This document shows positions 28,526 to 37,484 of a DNA stretch of 64,000 bases, in pieces. The notes beneath the pieces were generated by a model that made no database searches, was not told where the DNA came from, and worked only from the letters and a program-made list of their open reading frames with translations. The stretch covers positions 84,450 through 148,449 of the forward strand of contig CALKCK010000001.1 of assembly GCA_938083195.1 (NCBI GenBank), given 5' to 3'. Made by a program: the position numbers and the translations under genes. The stretch is from an uncultured Pirellulaceae bacterium. Its GTDB lineage: Bacteria > Planctomycetota > Planctomycetia > Pirellulales > Pirellulaceae. Positions within the stretch are counted from its first letter, which is position 1. Every line of letters starts with the position of its first letter.

Positions 28526-28549
28526 GATCTGATCATTAATGATCAGATC
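28526..28549. repeat. Perfect 24-bp palindrome just after the helicase stop
   Basis: GATCTGATCATT is followed directly by its reverse complement. It begins 3 nt past the stop of the helicase gene. It could fold as a 9-bp stem with a 6-nt loop, but no T run follows, so it is either an atypical transcript end or a protein-binding site. Confidence 0.7.
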
Positions 28550-28551
28550 CA

Positions 28552-31296
28552 TTAGCGGATTTTGACGTACTTTTTCATTGGACTCGATGGCTTAGCGCCT
28601 GCTTTCCGTTTAGCCTGAACTCGAGTTGCAGCTTTGGATTTCTTGGCAGGCTTGCTTCGCCCTTTGTCAAAACTTGATTTTTGACCAGAGTATTTACTTC
28701 CCTCGTCCCGAGAAAAACGATCCTTTTTCTCGCCTCGTTCAGTCCGCTGAACCGTCGCATTACTCTTTTTCTTTGTCGGTTTCTTATCCGAGAACTTCTT
28801 TCGAACCGATCCTTCACTGAACGGTTTACGATTTTCGCTTACCGTCGTTTTACGTGCTGAAGCAGTTCGATCTGGAGCCGTTCGTGCTGAAGCAGTTCGA
28901 TCGGGAGCCGTTCGTTCGGGACTTTTGCGATCATAATCCCGACCTCGGCCTTCACTGGCACCCTCATGATGCGCCTTTGGCCGACCGGGACCGCGTTCAA
29001 AACGTTTCCCGTTTCCACGTTTATCCCCAAATCGTTTATCCCCAAATCGTTTATCTCCAGATCGCTTATCTCCAAATCGCTTGTCCCCAAATCGCTTATC
29101 CGAGCGGTTTCCACGGGCTTGTGAACCACCCGCACCTCTTCCGCCGGCAGGTCGAGAATATTTCTGATCAGACTTGCTAATGCCTAACGCTTGACCGGAT
29201 ACATAAACATGTTTGAGGTGATTAATCACATCAGCATTCAATTCACTTGGAAGCAAAATGGTACTGAATTTATCAAAGATATTGATTCGGCCAATTTGAT
29301 CGTTATTTAAATCTGCTTCGTTGGTAATTGCACCCACAATATTCCCAGGCCCCACTCCGTGTTCGCGCCCCACTTCAATTCGATAAAGTGTCATTGGCCC
29401 ACGTTCCCGGCCTGCATCTTTTTTCCTGTTCGTCTTGCGATCTTTCAATTCCTTGAGCAACAATGGAATCTGCCCCTGCGCCATCACCCCAAGAGAGGCA
29501 GCAATTTGCTCAATTGACAATTCAGAATCATCTTTCAGTTCGTTGACAAGCTGAGTGAAAAACTTGACATCTCCGTGACTGCTGGCTTTAACCACTTGCT
29601 CTTTAAAATTTCCAATACGAATCTGGTTAATTTCATCAATTGACTTTGGCTTAAACGTTTCGATTCGCTGATTGGTCGCTCGCTGCAACCGGCTCAATTT
29701 TCCTTTTTCCTTTGGCTCTACAAAGAGAATCGCATTTCCGTTTCGTCCGGCTCGCCCGGTTCGACCAATTCGATGCACGTAGGCTTCGGTATCGTGTGGG
29801 AAGTCGTAATTAATGACGTGGCTAATTCGTTGAACGTCTAAGCCTCTCGCCGCGACATCCGTTGCCACAACCACATTAATGCGACCCGACTTTAATTGGT
29901 TTACAGTTCGCTCGCGCTGGGCTTGCGGTATGTCACCATTAAGCGGGGATGCGATAATGCCTCGCTGGACTAATCCTTCAGAAACCACAATTGTCGAATT
30001 TCGTGTTTTCACAAAAATGATCACGCCATCGCTCTCTTCGGTCTCAAGAATTCGAACCAACCGTTCCAATTTCTCTCGGGCTGAAACGAAAACACACGTC
30101 TGAGCAATCGATTCAGCTGTTGCCGTTTTACTTTTGATGGCAATGTGTGCTGGATTTTGCAAATAATTCTTTGCAATCCGTTGAATTGGTGGTGGCAAAG
30201 TCGCAGAGAAAGAAAGAATCTGCCGCTCCCGAGGGAGCTGCTCCAAAATCCACTCGACGTCATCGATGAAGCCCATTCTTAGCATTTCGTCCGCCTCATC
30301 AAGGACGAGGGTTTTCAAATTCCGCAAATCCAATGTTTTCCGACGCAAGTGATCCATGACTCGACCCGGAGTTCCCACCACGACCTGAACGCCGCGGTTG
30401 AGTGCTCGTAACTGTGTTTCATAACTCTGACCACCATAAATGGTCACCGCTCGGAAATTTTCAATTCCAGTCGCATATTTTTCAAAGGCGGCAGTCACTT
30501 GGATAGCCAATTCACGCGTGGGTGCAAGCACCAAGACTTGCGGGCGATTCTGCGACATATCAATTCTGGAAAGTAATGGCCAAGCGAATGCCGCCGTTTT
30601 ACCAGAACCTGTCTCGGCTTGACCCATTAGATCTCGTCCCGAGAGAATTACGGGAACTGCCTGGGCTTGAATGGGCGACGGAGTTTCGTAACCCACTTTT
30701 TTGATCGCTTTAAGAACTGCCGGACCAAGTCCCATTTCCTCGAATAAATTACGAGACTCTTTCGGTTCGACTACCGGTTCAGGTGCGGCCACCGCTTCAG
30801 GTGCGGCGACAGTTTCAGGTGCGGCCACTGCTTCAGGTGCGACCACAGTTTCAGTTTCTTGCTCCACTGATTCTGGAACCACAACGGTTTCCTTGGGCGA
30901 TTCCAAATCTTCAGTCGCCAAAAACGGGTCCTCGACAGCACTCGTGCTCGACGCAACCGGAACTTCGGTTGGCTCGACAGGCGTCTCTGCCTCGACTTCA
31001 ACGGTGGGTTTTTGCTTCGGTTTTTCACCAAGTAAAATGGCAACTTCCTCAGCTGGATCGATCGACAGCGAATCGACAAACAGGCCCGCTTGTACCTTGG
31101 GAGTCTCTTCCACAGAGTCCGCCACAACGTTTTCAGGCTCGACTTGCCCTTCCACGACGACTTCGACCGGTACGGGAACCTGATTGGCGTTACTTTCTTC
31201 CTGAGAAACGACTTGAACTACCGTCGTTTTGGGAGGAACTGAACTGCTATCAGAAGGATTTGAAGACGTAGAACCACCAGAAACATCATTAGACAT
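28552..31296 (-). CDS. DEAD-box ATP-dependent RNA helicase (DeaD/CsdA-like) with extended tails
   Basis: The 914-residue protein has the helicase core in the middle: Q motif (about residue 190), AETGSGKTAA, PTRELA, DEAD in LVLDEADEM, SAT in SFSATLP, and HRIGRTGRAGR. A DbpA-type RNA-binding domain follows (VGREHGVGPGNIVGAITNEADL). An acidic, valine/proline-rich N-terminal extension of about 180 residues contains APEAV/APETV repeats. The C-terminal tail is strongly basic with six FGDKR-type repeats. Such enzymes remodel structured RNA in ribosome assembly and cold growth. The start is ATG at 31296. A long leader of about 500 bp lies upstream. Confidence 0.93.
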   Translation of the reverse strand: MSNDVSGGSTSSNPSDSSSVPPKTTVVQVVSQEESNANQVPVPVEVVVEGQVEPENVVADSVEETPKVQAGLFVDSLSIDPAEEVAILLGEKPKQKPTVEVEAETPVEPTEVPVASSTSAVEDPFLATEDLESPKETVVVPESVEQETETVVAPEAVAAPETVAAPEAVAAPEPVVEPKESRNLFEEMGLGPAVLKAIKKVGYETPSPIQAQAVPVILSGRDLMGQAETGSGKTAAFAWPLLSRIDMSQNRPQVLVLAPTRELAIQVTAAFEKYATGIENFRAVTIYGGQSYETQLRALNRGVQVVVGTPGRVMDHLRRKTLDLRNLKTLVLDEADEMLRMGFIDDVEWILEQLPRERQILSFSATLPPPIQRIAKNYLQNPAHIAIKSKTATAESIAQTCVFVSAREKLERLVRILETEESDGVIIFVKTRNSTIVVSEGLVQRGIIASPLNGDIPQAQRERTVNQLKSGRINVVVATDVAARGLDVQRISHVINYDFPHDTEAYVHRIGRTGRAGRNGNAILFVEPKEKGKLSRLQRATNQRIETFKPKSIDEINQIRIGNFKEQVVKASSHGDVKFFTQLVNELKDDSELSIEQIAASLGVMAQGQIPLLLKELKDRKTNRKKDAGRERGPMTLYRIEVGREHGVGPGNIVGAITNEADLNNDQIGRINIFDKFSTILLPSELNADVINHLKHVYVSGQALGISKSDQKYSRPAGGRGAGGSQARGNRSDKRFGDKRFGDKRSGDKRFGDKRFGDKRGNGKRFERGPGRPKAHHEGASEGRGRDYDRKSPERTAPDRTASARTAPDRTASARKTTVSENRKPFSEGSVRKKFSDKKPTKKKSNATVQRTERGEKKDRFSRDEGSKYSGQKSSFDKGRSKPAKKSKAATRVQAKRKAGAKPSSPMKKYVKIR
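29018..29105 (-). repeat. 15-bp tandem repeats in helicase gene encoding FGDKR units
   Basis: About six imperfect copies of a 15-bp unit (CGTTTATCCCCAAAT on the plus strand). They encode consecutive KRFGD pentapeptides in the basic tail of the helicase and preserve the frame. Confidence 0.85.
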
Positions 31297-31805
31297 TTGC
31301 TAAACCACTTAATTAAATTGTTAAAAATACACATCCCAATCGTTTCGAAAACGAATGGGCGAGAAGCGGATGCTTCTCTGATACCTAGCGGTCAAAAGTG
31401 ATTATCAACGCTACCACTTTTTGTTCCGCAGAGTCTCGTGCAATTCCAACTACCTAACCAAGGTTTTTGCGTGAGACGCGTTCGGTTCAATTTTCGCCGG
31501 GGCTTCGTAACTCTCGATGGTAACCAAGGCACCATTTTCCAAGCATGTCGGTTAACCATGGGCTTCACAAAAAATTGGTGAAACCCGTTCTAGAAAAATG
31601 ACAGCAACGAAGTCGCTTTCGGCGAGCTAAAAGAATACGCAAGCGTCTAGAAAAAGAGAAGGGCTTTCTCACGGATTTAACGAAATAGTCTCGCACCAGC
31701 TCGGCGGTTCCCTTCGAAGACGCCGGAATTATCGTTCTAACCACCACGAAAATAACCAAACGCCGATCAACCGTCGCCCACAGGAACCAATTCAGAGTCT
31801 CGGAA
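31297..31805. other. 509-bp intergenic region upstream of the helicase
   Basis: No convincing gene; a 64-codon open frame on the minus strand at 31565-31759 has no family and no support. An imperfect hairpin at 31560-31586 (GGG-C-TTCAC / GTGAA-A-CCC, one mismatch) lies 220 nt beyond the lipoprotein gene's stop and could mark its transcript end. The remainder may be a helicase promoter and leader, but I could not define a promoter. Confidence 0.4.
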
Positions 31806-33338
31806 TCAAATACCAGTTACCTTCCGCAAACGCTTTCGCTGGCTTTCTCGCCCAATTTCATCAGTAATTTCATCCCATCGCCAAGCCACAGCATCGAGAG
31901 CCACTTGGGCCTCTGCTTCACCAGCAATAACCCGGCGAACTGCGATATCAAGTACCTCGAGATACCGCGACGCCTGCGGAATGCGGGGAAACATCAAAAC
32001 AACCGCTCTTTGATGATTCTGTTCAATTACATCGGCATACTCAAAAGCGGCTGACTCTGGAACCCAATCCCCCGTCCAACGCAACATCTCTCCAAGATGG
32101 CTTGCACGAAAGGGACCGCTAATTGCACACTCCGCCATAGTAACTTTACTGATTGCTTTATCGGGAAGCCACTTCAGAAACCCCCACGCTGTTTGCTCGT
32201 TCAGACTTTCCTTGGCCACCGATGCAACCAAACCCGAAAAACCAATCAGCCCAACACGTTTCTCATCGGACTTTTTACGGATAATCCAGCGTTCCGATTT
32301 CTGATCGTACCAACGCAAAGCCCCGGGAAGGGGATGGACTGAAAAATCAGTAATGGTCTGTTCAGGAATCAATTTCTCAGTCGTCAATTTTTCACTGCCT
32401 TCTTCCTCTACGAGTTGATTCAAACTAGGGTCGAAAGCTATCGAAGGCCATGACATTGCAATGGCCGATTTCCCACCCTGCATTAACCGAAACACGCCCG
32501 CGGGATCCAATTCGTAAGAACGCTCACTCGCAATCGACTTCAACTGTTCGAGCGCCTCAACGAAGGGAGGTAAATTAATTAACGGCTGAATATTTTCTCG
32601 ATCGAACACAGTCGACAATTTCCCGCGATTGCACACCGACGGCGCGGCCCTAGCTAAAAAGGTCCAAGCTGCCCAACTCTCTGCCAGTGGCATGTCGACT
32701 TTTGCGAGATACTGAAACCCATCCGGATTCCCCTCATCATACGACGAAATCTGCGAAAGGGCTCGCCCCATCCTCGACCAGTTGGTGGGAATAGACTTTT
32801 CACTCACCACCTTGGAATTAACCAGCAAAGAAAAATTAGGGGCTCCCAACGGAACAGCCCACGTTTCACCCTCATGCCGAATTACCGAAATACGAAAATG
32901 CTTCAGCAACCCAATCTTGTTAAAATCTGATGATTGAATCAAGTCAGTTGGCACTTTTCGAATGCGAGCTCGATTCACCAGCTCTGCAATCATCTCTGGA
33001 GGATAGACCAAAACATCAACGGCCAAGTCTTCCGGGGCATCAAAATCATTGGCGATGAAATCCTCAACGGACATTCCAACTAGCTCTAATTCACCATCTT
33101 CAAGCGCCCTCCACTGCCTCGCAATCCGATCACCAACTCCCTCATCTCCAACAACCAACATTACCAGTGGATCTGGTTTAACAACGATGGTTTCTGGCAT
33201 TGCTAGTTTTGGTTCCACCGTTTCATTACAGCCGACCAACGTTGAAAGCACACAGAACCCGATGAGTAAAATCGCCACGGGAACGGACGTACTTCGGTAG
33301 AACATTTTTCGGATATTTGTCTTCAAGTGAATTTCCAT
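31806..33338 (-). CDS. Extracellular solute-binding lipoprotein
   Basis: From ATG at 33338 the protein has 510 residues, with a lipoprotein signal ending STLVGC (C37). The mature part resembles ABC-type extracellular solute-binding proteins: VLVYPPEMIAEL, AVPLGAPNFSLLVNSKV, GKSAIAMSWPSIAF and WGFLKWLPD. It may bind a sugar or similar solute, but no permease or ATPase genes are adjacent. The start lies 11 nt after the stop of the upstream secreted protein gene (33349), which suggests one operon. ATG at 33305 is another possible start. Confidence 0.77.
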   Translation of the reverse strand: MEIHLKTNIRKMFYRSTSVPVAILLIGFCVLSTLVGCNETVEPKLAMPETIVVKPDPLVMLVVGDEGVGDRIARQWRALEDGELELVGMSVEDFIANDFDAPEDLAVDVLVYPPEMIAELVNRARIRKVPTDLIQSSDFNKIGLLKHFRISVIRHEGETWAVPLGAPNFSLLVNSKVVSEKSIPTNWSRMGRALSQISSYDEGNPDGFQYLAKVDMPLAESWAAWTFLARAAPSVCNRGKLSTVFDRENIQPLINLPPFVEALEQLKSIASERSYELDPAGVFRLMQGGKSAIAMSWPSIAFDPSLNQLVEEEGSEKLTTEKLIPEQTITDFSVHPLPGALRWYDQKSERWIIRKKSDEKRVGLIGFSGLVASVAKESLNEQTAWGFLKWLPDKAISKVTMAECAISGPFRASHLGEMLRWTGDWVPESAAFEYADVIEQNHQRAVVLMFPRIPQASRYLEVLDIAVRRVIAGEAEAQVALDAVAWRWDEITDEIGRESQRKRLRKVTGI

Positions 33339-33348
33339 AACTAATAAA

Positions 33349-34656
33349 TTATCGCCGTTGAAAGGGAACCTTTGCAATCACGGTGTCACCTTTGCCCCCA
33401 CCATCGGTCACGCTTTGTATCGTCCAAAGATCCAGCCCGTTGTCACCGTCGACCACGCTGCCGCTGTAATCCCCCCAAGCCACGCCGTTTGTGGCGGCCT
33501 GTCCTTCACCGATTGAAACGGTAGGCTGCAATGTCCCCAATGGATCGTTGCTTCGGCGAAATGCAAACCTCGGACTGATAAACATATCTGAACCAGTTTC
33601 CTGAAACCCGACCAAAACGTCTAGCTGTCCATTAACTGCGATCGTTGTCTGAATGAAACTGCGTTTGGGATCGCTGATCAATCCAGTCTGCACGAAAGTT
33701 CCATTTGGACGCATTTGATGCCACTGAACCGCGGAACGCCCGTCCACCGTCACCGCTTGAGAAAACCAAATAAAACCGCCCTGTAAAACCAAGTTCTTGG
33801 GGTTTCGATCCCCTGACGACGTCAATTGATCGGTCCCTTTTTGGGGCGACTGTTTTGGATATCTCATGTATTTGAGACCGTGCTTCTTTGAAATCGTTTC
33901 CGTTGCAGGCGTTCCGTTCGCTGTTTCGTAAATACGAGTAATGAACACTTCACGTTCATTTACCTTCACAAAAAAAAGATCATCCACAGCGTCCTGAGTC
34001 AAAACAGGATGCCCCAAATTCCCTTTGAAGTGAAAGACTGTAGCCGGTTTACCCGCCTTTGCCTCGGCCAATTTCATCACAAAGGTCTGGGTCGGACCGC
34101 CAGGAAAACTATAACCAATCCACTTCCGACTGTAACCAATTCCACCACCATCTCTTCCCGCTGGTGCCGGCACTGGATAAGTGTTCCATGCGCCCCGCGG
34201 ATCACTCGTCTCTGAAATGGAGATATTGACAGGCTTTTTCTTTTCTTGATCCCATGGATTCCACAGATCAAATCCAAAAACTCCATTGTGGGCGTCATAG
34301 AAAAGCTTGGGGTCAATTCCTTTATTAAAACAGTTTTGGCTTACCCCATTTACGAAATTCCCCTGCTTGTCATAAATAATCAGCCCGCTATTCGTACCAT
34401 GCAGAATGAAGCCACCCCCCACCGCAATCTGCGGATCAACTTGACGATTGCCATCTTGGGATCCATCAAAAACAAGGTAACCAGCAACCTCGCGCGGATT
34501 CCCACCTTGCCGGCGCGTTCGACACTTACCATTTTGATCAAACGTCGCCTTTCGAATCGGAGCAACCACCTCACTTCGTAGAGGAGTATCAGCGTTCACG
34601 ACGCCTGACGCAAGAAACAGTCCTAAAACAAAACCTAAGCTAATCAAATATTTCAT
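33349..34656 (-). CDS. Secreted protein of unknown function
   Basis: A 435-residue protein with a clear signal peptide (residues 1-22, ending VNADT). I do not recognise the family. The mature part has repeated short beta-strand stretches (ILHGTNSGLIIYDKQGNF, IWFSQAVTVDGRSAVQWH, DVLVGFQETGSDMFISP), which suggests a beta-propeller or similar fold. The spacing to the downstream solute-binding gene is 10 bp and to the upstream glycosidase-like gene about 20 bp, so the three form a probable operon of exported proteins. Confidence 0.72.
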   Translation of the reverse strand: MKYLISLGFVLGLFLASGVVNADTPLRSEVVAPIRKATFDQNGKCRTRRQGGNPREVAGYLVFDGSQDGNRQVDPQIAVGGGFILHGTNSGLIIYDKQGNFVNGVSQNCFNKGIDPKLFYDAHNGVFGFDLWNPWDQEKKKPVNISISETSDPRGAWNTYPVPAPAGRDGGGIGYSRKWIGYSFPGGPTQTFVMKLAEAKAGKPATVFHFKGNLGHPVLTQDAVDDLFFVKVNEREVFITRIYETANGTPATETISKKHGLKYMRYPKQSPQKGTDQLTSSGDRNPKNLVLQGGFIWFSQAVTVDGRSAVQWHQMRPNGTFVQTGLISDPKRSFIQTTIAVNGQLDVLVGFQETGSDMFISPRFAFRRSNDPLGTLQPTVSIGEGQAATNGVAWGDYSGSVVDGDNGLDLWTIQSVTDGGGKGDTVIAKVPFQRR

Positions 34657-34676
34657 ACATGCCTTCTACTGATTAT

Positions 34677-36854
34677 TCACTTCAACAAATACCAACTCAT
34701 GCCATTGGGAGGCACGTCTACTTTTAGTTCAATCGTATTGTCTCGTTGAACGTCGACCCGAATCGGACCTCCCATTGAACCTGTCACATTCGCGACATCT
34801 CGCAAACCGGTGTAGTAAACGTCGACCTTCAATCGTTCGCTAACAGGCTTCCCAGTTGGATTATAAACTACCAACATACCACAATCATCGAGACTCGGAT
34901 TGACGTGCAGCATCCAATCCAAATTTCGACCGTCCGGTCGCCGACCGTGAACAACATCGCTTTCAAGAATATCTCGATACTTTTTAAACCACGCAACTTT
35001 CTGTTTCACCAAGTCCCGAGTCTCGGGCGAATCAAAAAGCCTCGGTCCTCGGTAACATGCCTGAACCCCGAGCCCAAGATTCGAATCAATCATCTGAGCA
35101 TAATGTTCTAAGTGATCATTGAGAGGTTCGATCGTAGCAGCAGCGCCCCCTCCATGGTACTCTGACAACGGAACGAACATCCAACCCATGGATGGAGTCT
35201 TGTACCAGGTTCCGTCATAGATATTTTGTCGGGCGTGCAGCAACTGCAACTCGCGAGGTAAAGACCAATTCACTTCTCGATACCCCATACCGCATTTACT
35301 GGTTCCGTTAAGGAAGTAGTAATCCGGAGCGTTAATATAAATCCCGCGCGCGCGACACCACCTGTAAAACTCATTCGAGATCTGCCCTTGAACCCACCGC
35401 GAATCCGCCTCCCCCTTTTGGAACGGTAATCGCTCGGTAATGTCGACATCACCGGGATAAGGACCATCGTGTTCAAGGCATGAAAATCCAGTTTGATCAA
35501 AGAATTTCCGTAATCGACGAAAGTAATCCTGCCCCCATTGGCTTGTAAGCGATGGGCAATTCCCATGGGTTAAATTTTGCCCCGCGGGAGGGACAATGTC
35601 GTTTCCGCCGCCAATTCGCCGACTCGACAGCAAAGAGTAGCCCCCCAATTCAATCTGCTTACTCGCGGCGTGGTCAGCCAAATCTTGCCACTGCTTCAGG
35701 TAGGCCGGTGTTTCATTTTCAATATCAAATCCACTTCCAAAACTCAAAATCACCATCTCAAAACCTACCTCCGACGCATCATCGATCGCGCGCTTCACTT
35801 CCACAGGATTCGCATCTCTCATATGGTGCATCAACGGATTTTCAGTAACCCAAGGAGCGATCACGCGATACATTTTCCGCAGTGAAAGACTTCGTCTCTC
35901 TCGATCGTTACTGTCATACACCAATTCAAAAGTCCTAAAACTTTGAAACCTCTGCCCCGGCTTTACCGTCTGCATTGGCCCAAACGACGGCGAGACATCC
36001 AGCAGACAAGGTGCACTTTTTAAATAATTTACCTGAGTACTGTATTCCGGATCGGTTCGCCAATGGACAACGTGACGATTCGCATTTTCAAAATGGAACC
36101 CGCCGAATGCAAAGTCAGTCTCTACATGTATCGAATCCGGCCGCGGATAGCTGACGCCTTCTCTTAGCTCGACACGACTGTCGTACTCTACCACAGCCAA
36201 CATCTCGGACGAAAATCGGTCGACCACAATCGCATGGGATCCAAGATTCTCAATCGTTATCCATTTACAAAACACGGGAACGCCGTCGTAAAGCTCGTAA
36301 TTTACAAACACACGAAATTGGGATGACCCTTGTTTCGCTGAGGCTGCTTCAGGCAGTTGATATTCGAACGAAACCTTCACTCCCTCGGGAGGCCAAACAG
36401 ATTGCTTAGAGGCATTTCGAATTCGTTTCCACTTTAACCGTTCCTCGGGAACGCCAACCTTCCATCCGATCAACCGTAACGCCCCTGCTGCGGGTGACAT
36501 TCCCGCAAGCCATTCATCTTTTAAGAAAGCATGATCCGGCTGTCCCTCCAAACCTCCAACCTGATGCGACACGCCATCGACAACTACAACGGCTTCGGGT
36601 TTGACCGCCCTTACAATAGATTTGCGTTTATTCAAACTCTCGAGGCCGACCGTCGCGCCAATATCGTCACGCAGATAAAAAAAACGACTGACTAGCCCGT
36701 TGGTCAATTCAAATCGATGGGGAACAGTTGCCGATGTTTTGAATTCAGCCGCGAAATTAGATTGATCGATTAACCAATCCCTATTCACCTGTGCCCAGCA
36801 AGCGATAGGCGTTAGGAGGGCTAGAAAGCAAGCCAGAAAAATACGTATGAACAT
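34677..36854 (-). CDS. Secreted glycoside-hydrolase-like protein (alpha-galactosidase type TIM barrel)
   Basis: About 725 residues with a signal peptide (ending CWAQ). An N-terminal beta-sandwich (about residues 40-320) precedes a TIM-barrel-like domain with FEMVILSFGSGFD, GGYSLLSSRRIG and SCLEHDGPYPGD, which carries acidic residues typical of clan GH-D-like alpha-galactosidases, and a C-terminal beta domain (MLVVYNPTGKPV). I cannot assign a CAZy family by eye. ATG at 36854 is chosen because AAGGTG lies 6 nt upstream; a GTG at 36863 is the longer alternative. It is first in the three-gene exported set. Confidence 0.72.
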   Translation of the reverse strand: MFIRIFLACFLALLTPIACWAQVNRDWLIDQSNFAAEFKTSATVPHRFELTNGLVSRFFYLRDDIGATVGLESLNKRKSIVRAVKPEAVVVVDGVSHQVGGLEGQPDHAFLKDEWLAGMSPAAGALRLIGWKVGVPEERLKWKRIRNASKQSVWPPEGVKVSFEYQLPEAASAKQGSSQFRVFVNYELYDGVPVFCKWITIENLGSHAIVVDRFSSEMLAVVEYDSRVELREGVSYPRPDSIHVETDFAFGGFHFENANRHVVHWRTDPEYSTQVNYLKSAPCLLDVSPSFGPMQTVKPGQRFQSFRTFELVYDSNDRERRSLSLRKMYRVIAPWVTENPLMHHMRDANPVEVKRAIDDASEVGFEMVILSFGSGFDIENETPAYLKQWQDLADHAASKQIELGGYSLLSSRRIGGGNDIVPPAGQNLTHGNCPSLTSQWGQDYFRRLRKFFDQTGFSCLEHDGPYPGDVDITERLPFQKGEADSRWVQGQISNEFYRWCRARGIYINAPDYYFLNGTSKCGMGYREVNWSLPRELQLLHARQNIYDGTWYKTPSMGWMFVPLSEYHGGGAAATIEPLNDHLEHYAQMIDSNLGLGVQACYRGPRLFDSPETRDLVKQKVAWFKKYRDILESDVVHGRRPDGRNLDWMLHVNPSLDDCGMLVVYNPTGKPVSERLKVDVYYTGLRDVANVTGSMGGPIRVDVQRDNTIELKVDVPPNGMSWYLLK

Positions 36855-36977
36855 AGCGTGCACCTTATTAATCTGACATTAACAACCGCCGCAGATGCGA
36901 ACAAGAATGTTGCTCTCAGACATTAAAAAGTAGAAATTCACAAATGAAGAATCAACCTCAGTCAATTCAAACACCGA

Positions 36978-37418
36978 TCAATCCGCGTCCAATGCCATCA
37001 TCTTTTCAACGCGGCGAAGATGACGCCCACCTTCAAAATCAGTAGACAGCCAAGCTGTCACAATGGCTCGAAACTGAATCTCATCAAATTGGTTTCCGGC
37101 CAAACAAAGAACATTAGCGTCATTGTGTTGCCGACTCAACTTTGCGGTCGTAATGTCGCAGCAAAGAGCAGCTCGTATTCCGCTGACTTTGTTTGCGGCA
37201 ATTGACATTCCAATGCCCGTGCCACAAACAAGAATCCCGCAAGTCGAAGCTCCTGAACGGATCTGCTCACAAACCGCCAACGCAACATCGGGATAATCGC
37301 AAGCTTCTTCCGTGAAGGAACCCTGATCGTCAACTTGGTAGCCAAGTGATTCAATCGTTTCGGCAATAACCCTTCGCTGGGGCAACCCTCGATGATCGCT
37401 GCCTATCGTAATTATCAT
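36978..37418 (-). CDS. rpiB: Ribose 5-phosphate isomerase B
   Basis: RpiB interconverts ribose 5-phosphate and ribulose 5-phosphate. The 146 residues show the RpiB/LacAB pattern: IGSDHRGLPQRR at the start, VCGTGIGMSIAANKVSGIRAALCCD in the middle and ARQHNDANVL-like SRQHNDANVLCLAGNQ. The start is ATG at 37418. It lies downstream of the YrdC-phosphatase gene on the same strand with a 66-bp gap. Confidence 0.92.
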   Translation of the reverse strand: MIITIGSDHRGLPQRRVIAETIESLGYQVDDQGSFTEEACDYPDVALAVCEQIRSGASTCGILVCGTGIGMSIAANKVSGIRAALCCDITTAKLSRQHNDANVLCLAGNQFDEIQFRAIVTAWLSTDFEGGRHLRRVEKMMALDAD

Positions 37419-37484
37419 AACGATGTGTCTTTTGCTGAGTGAACGAATATTGAAACGGTAATCTAAACGTCGTATAAAAAGCGA

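Noticed and set aside
30701..31183. Plus-strand serine/threonine-rich frames antisense to the helicase N-terminus
   Set aside because: They are shadows of the repetitive valine/proline/glutamate coding region.
31565..31759. 64-codon minus-strand frame in the helicase upstream region
   Set aside because: No family, no ribosome site, and low-complexity basic composition.
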